A stretch of 64,000 nucleotides of DNA from Vicia villosa (GCF_029867415.1 NC_081184.1:105447692-105511691); one strand, 5' to 3'. Shown: positions 43,113 through 54,002, counted from the stretch's first letter. Notes: a model not told the origin generated them from the sequence alone. Numbers and translations: made by a program.

Positions 43113-43660
43113 AGGGATAATTGCTTCAAAAATTCTTTTCTGGGACAAGAATACCGTTGTCTCAACAATTTTTCCGGGAGAATCCTTTTGTTCATCCTAT
43201 GGAGACGACTGCTGATGTTCCTTCCGTTGTTCACAACTCAAAGGAAAATTTCGCTTTTATTTCGAAAAAGAAAAGTGAAGTAAATTCATTTAAAACTTAT
43301 TTTTTCTCTTTTTTTTTTTGTTTCAAAGCGAATAACACAATTAAAGCGTCATTTTGCAAGCTAAAAGAAATTAGAGATTGCAGACAAATGGGCACAAGGC
43401 TCAAATTTATTTAATAGGATGGAAATCAGCTAAAGGCGTGATTCCATGGAGTATTTACAAAAGTTGGAAATGGTAATTATGCGGAAAAGGCTACATTGAA
43501 AGCAATAACCACTATTCCCTCTAATAACTTTGAGTTCCAACTGTGCTCGTCGCTTCAGATTGGCGATGATTTGATTGAAGATCCTTTGATGGAAAAGACG
43601 ATTCAGGTGACGAAGTATGGACTGATGCAGTTACTTTGTCATTATTCCTTAATTTTTGCC

Positions 43661-43806
43661 TAGATTGCCCTTTCAGGTTTTCAATCTACCAGGACGAATT
43701 TTTTCTGTTTATTGTCTCTAATTTTTGCCTGGACCGCCCTTTCAGGTTTTCAGTCCACCGAGACGCTCATTTTTGCCTAAGTCGCCCTTTGCGGGTTTTC
43801 AACTTA
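43661..43806 (-). other. Three loop-conserved, stem-varying hairpins (block B of Ogre)
   Basis: The hairpins are TAGATTG/CAATCTA (43661-43688), TGGAC/GTCCA (43730-43757) and TAAGT/ACTTA (43778-43806). All are preceded by TTTTTGCC and have loops close to CCCTTTCAGGTTTT. They lie just beyond the integrase stop codon. The CTAAGTC hairpins of the other two families have the same lead-in and a similar loop. Confidence 0.65.
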
Positions 43807-43830
43807 CCGAGCTGTTTTTTTGTATTTTTT

Positions 43831-45862
43831 TTAGACAAAGTATTTCTTGACTGCATCAGCATTCACAGGATGTGGGAGTTCATCACCATCCATAGTTGCA
43901 AGAGTCATGGCGCCGCCAGAAAATGTTCTTTTGACAACATACGGGCCTTCGTAATTAGGAGACCATTTGCCCCTAGAATCTGGTTGAAAAGACAAGATCT
44001 TTTTAAGCACGAGGTCACCTTCTCGAAATTCACGAGGTCGAACCTTTTTGTTGAAGGCGTGTTTCATCCTTGCTTGGTATAACTGTCCATGGCATAGAGC
44101 AGTCATACGTTTTTCTTCGATTAAGTTCAACTGATCATATCTGCTTTGACACCATTCAGCCTCTGATAACTTAGTCTCCATGAGGACTCTCATTGATGGG
44201 ATTTCAACTTCTACGGGGAGCACAGCTTCCATGCCGTATACTAGAGAAAAGGGAGTTGCCCCTGTTGAAGTACGCACTGAAGTACGGTACCCATGTAAAG
44301 CAAATGGCAGCATTTCATGCCAATCTTTGTAAGTGACGACCATTTTCTGGACGATCTTCTTAATGTTCTTGTTAGCAGCTTCAACAGCGCCGTTCATTTT
44401 TGGCCTGTAAGGAGAAGAGTTATGATGCTCAATCTTGAATTCCTCACATAATTCTTTCATCATCTTGTTATTCAAGTTTGAACCATTGTCAGTAATGATC
44501 TTGCTGGGAACACCATATCGGCAAATGATGTTATTCTTGATAAACCTCACAACCACTTGTCTTGTAACATTGGCGTAAGATGCTGCTTCGACCCATTTGG
44601 TGAAGTAATCAATTGCTACTAAGATGAAACGATGACCGTTTGAAGCTTTCGGTTCGATCATTCCGATCATGTCGATACCCCACATGGAAAAAGGCCATGG
44701 AGATGAGAGAACGTTGAGTAGAGTCGGTGGCACATGGATCTTATCTGCATAGATCTGGCACTTGTGACATCTTTTCACGTGTTTGTAACAATCAGATTCC
44801 ATTGTCAACCAATAGTATCCTGCTCTTAAGATCTTCTTGGACATTGCATGCCCATTTGAATGAGTTCCAAAGGACCCTTCATGCACTTCATGCATTAACA
44901 TGTCTGCTTCGTGTCTGTCCACGCATCTGAGCAAAACCATGTCGAAATTTCTTTTGTATAGTACGTCTCCATTCAGGAAGAAACTGCCAGAAAGTCTCCT
45001 TAGAGTTTTCTTATCTTTGTTTGATGCCCCAAGTGGGTACTCTTGAGTTTGAAGGAAGCGTTTGATGTCGTGAAACCACGGTTTATCATCGATGACTGCT
45101 TCAGTTGCAAACACATAGGCGGGCCTTTCAAGGCGCGTAATTCTGACTTTAGGCACATCATTCCAGTGATTGACTTTGAACATGGAAGATAGAGTAGCCA
45201 AGGCATCTGCCATTCGATTCTGATCTCGAGGTATATGATGCAATTCAACCTTGTTGAAGAAAGTCAACAGACGTCTTGCATAATCTCTGTAAGGAATCAA
45301 GCCAGGGTGGAAAGTTTCCCATTTGTCTTTGATTTGGTTGATCAGGAGGGCTGAATCTCCATATATGTCAAGGATCTTGATCCTTAAGTCAATGGCTTCT
45401 TCGAGACCCATGATACAAGCTTCGTATTCTGCGATGTTGTTGGTGCAATCAAATAGCAATCTGGCAGAGAATGGGATATGAGTACCCTTGGGAGTGATGA
45501 TGATTGCCCCAATTCCATTGCCAAAAGCGTTTACTGCTCCATCAAAAATTAGGCCCCATCTTGATCCAGGCTCAGGACCTTCTTCAGGTAACGGTTCGTC
45601 ACAATCTTTCATTTTCAAGTACAAGACATCTTCATCAGGAAAGTCAAACTTGAGAGATTGATATTCATTAATTGGTTGATGCGCCAAGTGATCGGCGAGA
45701 ACGCTTCCTTTGACCGCTTTTTGAGCACGGTATTCAATGTCATATTCGGATAACAGCATTTGCCATCGGGCAATCCTTCCTGTTAAGGCAGGCTTCTCAA
45801 AGACATACTTGATCGGATCCATTTTGGAGATTAACCAAGTAGTATTGTTGATCATGTACTGG
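43831..45862 (-). pseudogene. pol: Ogre pol, 3' part: RNase H remainder, second RNase H, integrase
   Basis: The ORF runs from inside the gag-only element (45924), but the Ogre portion starts at 45862. It encodes the end of the Ty3-type RNase H (about residues 23-85 of the frame), then an archaeal-type RNase H (about 122-248, with D128 in FDGA, an AEYEA motif and D190). Integrase follows: zinc finger with CHKC at 386-389, catalytic D418, D479 and E515 in the usual spacing, and a GPY module near 660. Dual RNase H is the hallmark of the Tat lineage. The frame is open to its stop at 43831. It is disconnected from RT by the 11.3-kb insertion, so it is classed as broken. Confidence 0.88.
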
Positions 45863-46540
45863 TGTAGCGGTAAAAATGTGACTCGACGCGCTTTCGCGCA
45901 TTCGAAGTACAACAGAGTCGCCACCGAACTTTATTTATTCCAAGAAGGAAAAGGAAAATATCGATAAAACCCATAAAAAAAGAAATGGATAAGATGGTAA
46001 CCAAATTTAGGTTCGGGAGTCGGTTAAGCAAGGGGAAGGTATTAGCACCCCTCACCTCCATCGTACTCGATGGGACCCATTTAGTTATTCTTGTGATCGA
46101 TTGTTAGCTTATTATCTATTTGCATTTTTTATTAGGTTGGAAAGAAGAAAGGAACAAAAAAAGGTTTTTTATTATTGTGCTCGCCAAGACATTTGCATCT
46201 TGTGCCTACGTATTCCCTAGTGCAATGGGAAAGTCAGAGCAATCGTAGTTCGGGGTAAAACGCCGAGTTTGCTGGTTGATTTTAGCGAGAGGTACTCGAT
46301 CGCATTCAAACTATACTATGCGCACATGGATAAGAGATTGTTTGCATCACTACAAGAATGGATAACTAAATCAAGATTAGAACAAGATTTTGGCCATCAT
46401 CGCATTCGAGTGGAAAATGTTCGATCTTCACATGTGGAAGTATAATTGCATTTGAATTTTGACTAAGTGTCTCGTTTTATGAAAAAAGGTTTTAAAATTA
46501 AAAGGTGTGAATAAATTTGAAGTTTGTTTGTCAAGAGAAA

Positions 46541-47044
46541 TCAAACATTTAAACAAAAGCTTAACGGCCATCGCCCAAATGTTTGAAAGAGAAAATTGTA
46601 CAAGTACGTACAACCTCCTCATAGGTGATGAAGATGATTTGATGAGTTTGAAATTGTTTTGTAAAAGAAATGGATTGAGTTTGAAGTATTTTTAAATTGG
46701 ATTCAAGTATTTAAACAAAAGCTTAACGGCCATCGCTTAAAATACTTGAAAGAGTATTTGCTAAATCGGGTTTTTAGAAGTCTTTAATGGAGTTTTAAAC
46801 ATCCAAACAAAGGCTTAACGGCCATCGCCTAAATGTTTAAAGAACAAATTGTACAAGTACGTACAAACTCTCCTTTCCATTATAGACTAAAATAATTTGA
46901 TTGTTTAAAAGAAAGCATTTTGTGAAAAAGAAAGGTGAATAGCATCGAATTTTATGGAGCCTTTAATGGAATCAAAGTAATCGAATAAAAGCTTAACGGC
47001 CATCATTCAAATACTTTTAGGACAAATCGTACAAGTACGTACGA
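46541..47044 (-). repeat. Fourfold hairpin repeat in the gag-only LTR
   Basis: Four units share the loop word AGCTTAACGGCCATCG but have different complementary arms: TCAAACATTT/AAATGTTTGA (46541-46586), TTCAAGTATTT/AAATACTTGAA (46702-46750), TTTAAACAT/ATGTTTAAA (46794-46841) and AAAGTA/TACTTT (46974-47017). Three are followed by a second hairpin around AAGTAC: TTGTAC/GTACAA (46596-46613, 46849-46866) and, with a compensated change, TCGTAC/GTACGA (47027-47044). The copy in the 5' LTR is 54704-55207. Confidence 0.75.
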
Positions 47045-47339
47045 ACCCTCCTTGATTCATCCATTAAATCTCAAAATAAATAAAGGAGATATTTTTTGAT
47101 AAATCCTAAAGGTAAATATAAAGGAGATATTTTTTGTCTTTTAATAAAATCTAGTAAATAAAATAAATAAATAAACATCCTTTTTGTGATTTTATATGAA
47201 AAAAGTTTAACCTTTAAAAAAGAAAACATTTATTCATTTTTTAATAAAAGAAAGAGAGATATTAATTTATGAAATAAAAAAAAAAAAAGTAAAGAATGAA
47301 CAAATGGGTCCATGGGGGTGTTAAAAGAATCAAATGGGG

Positions 47340-47560
47340 TTTAGGCCCAATAACATTAACATGAAAAAAGAAGAAGAATAAAATTTAAAAAAAATAATAA
47401 TAATAAGTTTGGGCCGGACCGGGTCGGGTTAGGGGTGACCTGGATCCACCCATTTAATACACAAATTGGGTTTTGTTTGAAAACCCTAAACGAACAAAGG
47501 CAGCGGCTCCCTCTCAAAAAAAACTGTTCGGTCCTTCTATCTCTCTCGTTCAACCTCGAT
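47340..47560 (+). promoter_or_regulatory. Opposite-strand, housekeeping-type promoter inside the LTR
   Basis: The plus strand shows site II words (GGCCCAA 47344-47350, TGGGCC 47410-47415), a TATA-like TTTAATA (47453-47459), a telo-box AAACCCTAA (47481-47489) and a pyrimidine patch (about 47535-47550). Site II plus telo-box is the known combination of plant ribosomal-protein and cell-cycle promoters. Downstream are a splice-donor match (CAG|GTACG, 48047/48048) and an acceptor match (TGCAG, 48481-48485). It points against the LTR's own transcription and is duplicated in the 5' LTR at about 55502-55722. Possibly the 5' end of a captured host gene; no product recognised. Confidence 0.5.
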
Positions 47561-49045
47561 TCAACACTCTCTTCTCTTTCTGTTCACGATTTGTACAACA
47601 ACCAGAAGGAAACACCCTCAAATCTCTCTCGCTCCATGAACAAACAACAACGACAAGAAGACCTCACCTCCCTCGATCTCTTTGTTTCAGAGACAGAGCA
47701 AAATCTCTCTCTCGGTTACACACTCATGTTCTATTCTATCGGTCTCTTAGTTTCCATCGAGTTCAATCTCTCTGTCTCGCGGTTCGCTCGTCCCTCACGA
47801 TTTCTCAATGTATTCAAGTTCAAACAACAACATCGAAATAGAGCAAATCAGCAACAATACCCACATCCCCACAAAAACCCTAAAGCCCCAAATCAACTAT
47901 AATCTGAGATTTACATGGTTACAAGAGGATAGATAAACAAGGAACGACAAGTAATATTTAAATGCAGAAAACTGAAGAAAAAGAGAATGAAGCTATAACC
48001 GGGAAAGGCTTTCACGAATTCTGCGAATCAGCTCCGAGTTCCTTCAGGTACGATATTCTTGTGCTCTTTCTCAACCTTCGTTTCTCCTCTTCTACTCTGC
48101 TTTTGAGTTTTGTTTAAATGTTGGTGCTGTGATGATTTTCTGTTTGTTATTCTGAGTGTGTTATATTGTTTCTGAGTCTTTGTGAGTGTGAATATGGTGA
48201 GGTATGAGATTATGAAGGGATATTGGAGAAAGATTGTTTGAAGGTTTGCAGTGAGGTTAAGGTTTGATTGAACGTGAAGGTTTGAGTAGTTTGAGTCAAG
48301 TATTTTGTTTTGAGAGTGATTCGAATAGGATTTCGGCAGAGGTTTGGGAGTGTATTTCGTTGGTGCCCCTGTTATTCTTGCTGTTACTTCTGTTTCTTAT
48401 AGAGAAAATGAAATGGTTTTGGGGGGAAAGTTTGAGGGATTTTGAACAATTGTATGATACTGATTCAATGCTTTTTTTAGTGCAGAATTGGCAGAAACAA
48501 ATTGGTGCAAAGACTTGGCTTGTAGGTGCAGCAGGAATGCAGAGTATTTGGACAGTTATGTGCAGGGTTTGGACCGTTCTGTTTGGCATGGAATAGCAGC
48601 ATTGGAGACAAACTTTGCTATTATTTTTTTCTGTCATGTTTTTGACTTGTTTGGTGTAATAACAAAAATAAATAGTAAATGGGCTTTAACCAAAATGATC
48701 AATGGGCTTAAACACACAAAGCCTCCTTATTTGTAATTCTTACTATTTTTTTATATATACAACCATTTGAATAAAAAAAAAGGCAATAATAATAATGATA
48801 ATAACAAAAAAGTTAATAATAATAAGTAAATAATGAAATAAAAATAATTTAAATTAAATCTAAATTAAAAATAAGATAATGTTAAAACTTAAATTAATCT
48901 AAACTATCTAAAATTATTTTTTTGTTGACTTTAATAAAAAGTCAATTTTTTCAAGATATGCCAAATGCGATGATTGGATGCACATGAAATGCGAATGCGA
49001 TAATCAAATGAATGAAATATATGGGTCAAAAATTGGGGTGCGACA

Positions 49046-49058
49046 GATGCCCCTATTT
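49046..49058 (-). other. PPT of the gag-only element
   Basis: The minus strand reads AAATAGGGGCATC adjoining the 3' LTR, identical to that of the large Ogre. Confidence 0.7.
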
Positions 49059-49360
49059 AAGTTTCTTCTATCGAAGATGTGAAGAGACTTAAATACAAAG
49101 TACACAATTTTTGTCCTTCATATGCAAATGAAATGCAATGCATGGACTCTTTTGTTATTATGATGTGAGACAGACTCAAATCTCTGTGGGAAACTAGCGC
49201 CACAGGAGATTAACTATTGATAGAGAGACTTGGAAAAGAGGGATAAAACTCTGGGTAAAAAGATAGCATGAACGTCTAAGGGTGGCATTAGACGACATCG
49301 ATAATCAGATGAATTCGAGAGTGGCGTTGAATGAGGTGAAAACACTTTACTGGGGATTGT

Positions 49361-49945
49361 GACATCCAATTACTCGCTTTTGGATGACAACAAGGATTAT
49401 GACATCCGATAACAGGCTTCGGATGGCAATGAAAGATTATGACATCCGATAATAGACTTCGGATGGCAATGAAGATTTATGACATCCGATAACAGGCTTC
49501 GAATGACAATGAAAGATTATGACATCTGATAACAGGCCTCAGATGGCGACGAAAGATTATGACATCCGATAACAGGCTTCGAATGACAATGAAAGATTAT
49601 GACATCTGATAACAGGCCTCAGATGTCGATGACATCCAATAACAGGCTTTGGATGAAAGAAAGATTATGACATCTGATAACAGGCTTCAGATGAAAGAAA
49701 GATTATGACATCTGATAACAGGCTTCAGATGAAAGAAAGATTATGACAGCTGATAACAGGCTTCAGATGGCAATGACATCCGATAACAGGCTTTGGATGA
49801 CAATGAAAGATTATGACATCCGATAACAGGCTCTGGATGGCAATGAAAGATTATCCAATAACAAGCTTTGGATGAAAGAAGATTTATGACATCTGATAAC
49901 AGGCTTCAGACGAAAGAAAGATTATGAATCCAATGACTAGCTTTG
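49361..49945 (-). repeat. Hairpin array of the gag-only 3' UTR (16 units, mostly about 40 bp)
   Basis: Each unit pairs a 7-base arm with its complement around TAACAGGCT or a close variant, then a GGCAATGAAAGATTATGA-like spacer. Fully paired arms occur in three versions: CATCCGA/TCGGATG (units near 49402, 49443), CATCTGA/TCAGATG (49523, 49603, 49670, 49709) and CATCCAA/TTGGATG (49362, 49633; shortened at 49853). A minority (for example 49483 and 49563) have one unpaired base. The array lies about 300 bases from the PPT. Confidence 0.85.
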
Positions 49946-50244
49946 AATGAAAGGACAAACAACATTTGGTAGATGCCAAGTAAGTTGGGCTTTGATCTCA
50001 AGGTAAAGATGTAAATGAGTATGAATTTTGTTTAGATGCATGATTTTTTTTGAATTTTCTATGCATGATATGTGAATGATGAATGTAATGCAGTTGGGTA
50101 CGACAACTGAAGTAGACTCTTTTGTGAGGAAAGATTGAGACTCTGATTCCTCAACACAAGAACATTGCCAAATCTGTTATGACATACTGATGATCCTTTT
50201 GAGAAGGACTGATAAACTGCTTGGGGACCGCTGAAGAAAACTGC

Positions 50245-50360
50245 CCCTGATTGACTGATTGTTATATGATCCTTGCTTCAGTTCTTGAATGTTGGTAACA
50301 CTTGCCCCCAGTATAAGTCTTGAACAACAGGATCTTGAAGTAATATGCCCCTGATAGGAT
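50245..50360 (-). repeat. PPT-like words in the gag-only element
   Basis: Three GGGGCA or GGGGGCA words (about 50246, 50303, 50350) sit at the same relative place as the eight-fold cluster of the non-coding family. Confidence 0.5.
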
Positions 50361-50634
50361 CAAAGATCAAGTTTCTTGATTGTTTGAACTTCCTTGAAAG
50401 ATGAGTACTTACTTGCAAATAAAATGTTCATTCAAAAATGGTAATTTTAATGCAATGCTCAAAGCATATTTTGAAATCAAAATCATTGTAGGAATGATAT
50501 TATTGATGTAAAGCAAATGAATTAAAGGTCAAACACAATGTTCTAGATATTCAAAGTGATGGATAAAGCAAATGTATGATAAAAAAACGATTTGCAAAAA
50601 TCTTTAGGAGTCAGGTTAACGCAACCTTGTTGTA

Positions 50635-51370
50635 GTATGCTTTTCAAAATAACCTTGCTTCAATTAGGTCTTTTGAAGGTTGTAACGTGGCTTGGTTCAC
50701 AGTTTTAGAAACAAAAGATATAGGCTCAAAAACATTTGTACCCACCCCATTCTTCGTGATGAACTTCAATCCTACGCTCAGTTAACTCAAATTATGCATT
50801 CAGGTTCCAAAAGGCTTTTGGACTTGCACCTATGATAATGATGATGGTTTAAAGACCAAGGGAATCTTCGAAATGGCAGTCACTTCTTCCTTTTGATAGT
50901 CACAACATTTCATTGATGTTCGAGGAATCTATTGACTTCTTTTTTCTTTTGATATCCCTAACTTTTGCCTGAATTGTTTCTTTTTTAGATCACAATCAGC
51001 GGGATGCCCCAATTTTGCCTAAGTCTCCTTCGTAGGTTTTGACTTAGCGGGCTTTTTCCTTGATTTTTTTTTGTATTGGAAAGATAGCGACTGCCTTGAT
51101 AATGATTAATGAGAACCATGTTGGTCACTTTTTATTGAAACCCTTATTGAAAGGTGTACTTAATGGTTTTCTTGAAATTGAATGCACAGGCAAATTAACT
51201 GAGAACTACCCTACCCCAGGTTAAAATTGTGGGTTATTTTCATATAGAAAGAAACACCAACTTCCAGGCTCAAAGGGGTTGACTAGGGATTAACTTCCTT
51301 ATTTCTCCAGTGTTTGGGGATTGAAATAATGCCTGTACATCATCAGCAAAGTTTTGTTTGAAAGCATACA
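50635..51370 (-). other. Conserved non-coding blocks A, B and C of the gag-only element
   Basis: Block A (50640-50775), block B with the CTAAGTC hairpin (50995-51050) and block C (51205-51370) occur in the same order as in the array family (6095-6240, 9760-9830, 10095-10265). They are clearly alignable by eye despite many substitutions. 51371-51696 leads up to the gag stop and shows nothing further. Confidence 0.65.
51019..51047 (-). other. Conserved CTAAGTC/GACTTAG hairpin, gag-only element
   Basis: A 7-bp stem with the 15-base loop TCCTTCGTAGGTTTT, preceded by GATGCCCCAATTTTGC. The stem equals that of 9785-9829; the loop resembles the large Ogre hairpins at 43661-43806. Confidence 0.65.
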
Positions 51371-51696
51371 ATTCAATAATTTTGGGTATTTGGTTTTCAT
51401 CATCCTCCCTCCAATCTTTGCATAAAGAAAAAGAACAAGAGATATATTTTTGTTGTTTTTTTTTTTTTTAAAAGATAAAGTATAAAGATGAACACAATGG
51501 ATTAAATTGAAACACGCAATGCTCATTTCATTAAAATTAATAATCAAGAACAAACAAAATTCAAATGCAGTACACAAGATAAAACAAGGAAATTGCAAAC
51601 AGAAGGAAACGAGGCCTAGTGACTAATCAGTGACAAGGAGGAGCTGTCCTGCCTGAAACACTCGGCTTTAGGGAAGTAGGTTGCCATTCTCAATCT

Positions 51697-53229
51697 TCAG
51701 CCACTTTTGTCATGCTCGGGCAAAGGGTTGTCGACAACGTTGGGATTGATGTCTTTGAAAGTGAGCATCTTTGCATTAATCAGCTCTTGTACTCTAGTCT
51801 TCAATGCATAACAACCTTCCAAGTCATGTCCTATACCACCTTGATGAAACTCACAGCGAAGATCAGGTCGGAATCCTCTTGGAGGAGGATCTCGAAGCGG
51901 AAGTGGAGCCCTAGTCGTTATCAACCCCTTATGAACCATTGCAGGATACAATTCAGTGTACGACATAGGAATAGGATCAAATCGGGTGTCAGCACGGTTC
52001 AAATTCTGATTAGCAGCTTGAGGTCGAGGAGCTTGAACTTGCGGAGCCTTGGTCACAGGAGCAACTGTAACTACAATTGGTTGATCATAGTTATTAGTCC
52101 TTTGACGAGGTCTTCTTCCTTCGTCGCTCACAGCGTTTGTTTCTCCTTCCTTTTTCCTATGGAAGTTTCCAAAAGACTTCCTTGCCCCATTAGATGACTC
52201 ACCAGTATTGACAACCTTGCCTTTCTTAATTCCTTCCTCTAGCCTTTGACCGATAGTCACCAAATCAGTAAAGTTGGAGGATACGCTTCCAATCATCTTC
52301 TCCCAATAAAAGGGTGAGAGAGTGTCCATAAACATTCCAGTCAGTTCCTTTTCAGCCAAAGGAGGTTCCACTTGAGAAGCTAGCTCTCTCCAGCGTTGAG
52401 CATACTCCTTGAAGGACTCTCTTTCCCTTTGAGACATGTTCTGTAGTTGACGGCGATCAGGAGCCATGTCCAGATTATACTTGTACTGTTTCATGAAAGC
52501 ATCAGTCAGATCTTGAAAGCAATGGATACGACTCTTCTCCAGTCCCATATACCACTTTAGAGAAGCACCAGTCAGACTATCTTGAAAACAGTGAATCAAC
52601 AATTTGTCGTTCTTGGTATAGGCAGCCATCTTGCGGTAGTACATGGTCAAATGACTTCTTGGACAAGTGTACCCTTTGTACTTTTCAAACTCGGGAGTTT
52701 TGAACTTGGCAGGTATGACCAAATCGGAAACTAAGCACATGTTTTCAGCAGCGACCCCAAAGTAATCAGCGCCTTCCATAGCTCTTAGTCTTTTCTCCAG
52801 GATTTGATATTGTTCTTTGACTTCATCAATATCACCAGCTTCTTTTTGGCTTTCACTTTGATGGTCTCCAGGCTGGTATTCAAAGAGAGGATTCCCATAA
52901 GCGGTCTGGGCAGCAGTGTGCACAATTGGCTGAGACTCAGTCATGATCGGAGCTTGGAACATTGGTCGTGAAGTTTGACCCAACATAGCAGCAGTGGCGT
53001 GAGGCGGAGAATAATTTGGAGGTAAACCAAACTCAGGCCAAGTAGTGGCGGGCCTCTGAACAGGAATAGGGTCTTCAACATCATCGGTGATTTCTTGAAT
53101 GACAGTCTTTTGAGGTGGTTCTCCTCTAGCAATCAGAACTTGCAACATTTCAGTGAGCTTAGTCATTCCTGACTTCAAATCTTCAATCTCCATTCTGACT
53201 TCAGCATTGTGTTGCTCTTGATCTGCCAT
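51697..53229 (-). CDS. gag: Gag of the gag-only element (510 aa)
   Basis: An intact ORF from ATG 53229. It has an N-terminal coiled-coil-like part, a proline-rich linker, a retrotransposon gag (capsid) domain at about residues 180-345 (IPAKFKTPEFEKYKG, then LIHCFQDSLTGASLKWY), a basic linker and, near the C-terminus, an atypical knuckle C-x2-H-x5-H-x4-C (CEFHQGGIGHDLEGC). It aligns well with the gag part of the large Ogre (59009-63037) and stops just where that protein continues towards protease. Likely role: capsid formation or RNA packaging. An intact reading frame in an element that lost all enzymes suggests gag itself is useful to it. Confidence 0.9.
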   Translation of the reverse strand: MADQEQHNAEVRMEIEDLKSGMTKLTEMLQVLIARGEPPQKTVIQEITDDVEDPIPVQRPATTWPEFGLPPNYSPPHATAAMLGQTSRPMFQAPIMTESQPIVHTAAQTAYGNPLFEYQPGDHQSESQKEAGDIDEVKEQYQILEKRLRAMEGADYFGVAAENMCLVSDLVIPAKFKTPEFEKYKGYTCPRSHLTMYYRKMAAYTKNDKLLIHCFQDSLTGASLKWYMGLEKSRIHCFQDLTDAFMKQYKYNLDMAPDRRQLQNMSQRERESFKEYAQRWRELASQVEPPLAEKELTGMFMDTLSPFYWEKMIGSVSSNFTDLVTIGQRLEEGIKKGKVVNTGESSNGARKSFGNFHRKKEGETNAVSDEGRRPRQRTNNYDQPIVVTVAPVTKAPQVQAPRPQAANQNLNRADTRFDPIPMSYTELYPAMVHKGLITTRAPLPLRDPPPRGFRPDLRCEFHQGGIGHDLEGCYALKTRVQELINAKMLTFKDINPNVVDNPLPEHDKSG

Positions 53230-54002
53230 TCTTCTTCTAACGTTGGCTCTAGTCTCGTAATCGTGTGGAGGAACCAGCTTGACGGTTAACAGAAGACTGT
53301 TGAAGATGAATACAGACGGTATGAGTTGACAACTCGAATGAATATGGATGCATGTATGTCATGAATGGTTTACATGTAATGGATTTCAAATCATATGGAA
53401 ACATTCTGATTTCTTAGCACAAAGTGGCACACAATAGGATAGTTCTAAGGTTTTTTTCGACAAGGTTCTAGACACAGTTCTCAGAGTTACAAGCTACTTT
53501 TGAAAACTTGATCATCTAGCAAATAACTTCCCACACAACCATGTTTTCAAATGAAGCCTATTCTGAGTGTGGTTTTCGCACTTACCCACAGTAATAGTTA
53601 CGTTACGCAAGTTAGGCGCGAAACCACCATTTCCTAAAAGTCATGGTTTAAGGGTTTTTCTAAAGGTCCCTAGAGTTAACGATCCAAACTGAAAACATCA
53701 TCGCTCAAGTAAATAACTTACTTAACCAAAGACATCTTCTCAAAGGACCTACTCTAGGCGGGGTATTAGTACCTCCCACTTGACACTACGTCAAGCAAGT
53801 TTAATACTAACCCACCATCTTATCTTATGTGTTTCTTGAGCTCGGGTATAGAGCTTTGTCCATAAAGTGCCAATAATCAAAATATTCCAACCATACAACG
53901 AGAAATCAAATAATGATATAATAAAAGTAAATGAAAAGCAAGTAAATAAAGCTAACAATAATACAAGAAAAAAACTAAACTAGGGTTGACTCTCTTAGGT
54001 AA
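53230..54002 (-). other. 5' leader of the gag-only element
   Basis: 773 bases lie between primer site and gag. No ORF1 homologue is present, unlike the full-size Ogre, and I find no repeat or clear fold by eye. Confidence 0.6.

Larger units (their letters stand above)
45863..49045 (-). repeat. 3' LTR of the gag-only element
   Basis: This LTR is 3183 bp. On the minus strand it starts TGTCGCACCCCAATTTTTG and ends CCGCTACA. A TATA-like TATATATAAA lies at about 48750-48760. It holds the U5 copy of the primer-site core (45913-45923), a fourfold hairpin repeat (46541-47044) and an opposite-strand promoter-like region (about 47340-47560). Confidence 0.9.

Noticed and set aside
47435..47902. 155-aa and 122-aa overlapping plus-strand ORFs in the gag-only LTRs
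   Set aside because: Low-complexity Ser/Leu-rich translation of a 5'-UTR-like, pyrimidine-rich stretch; kept as a promoter/leader observation, not as a gene.
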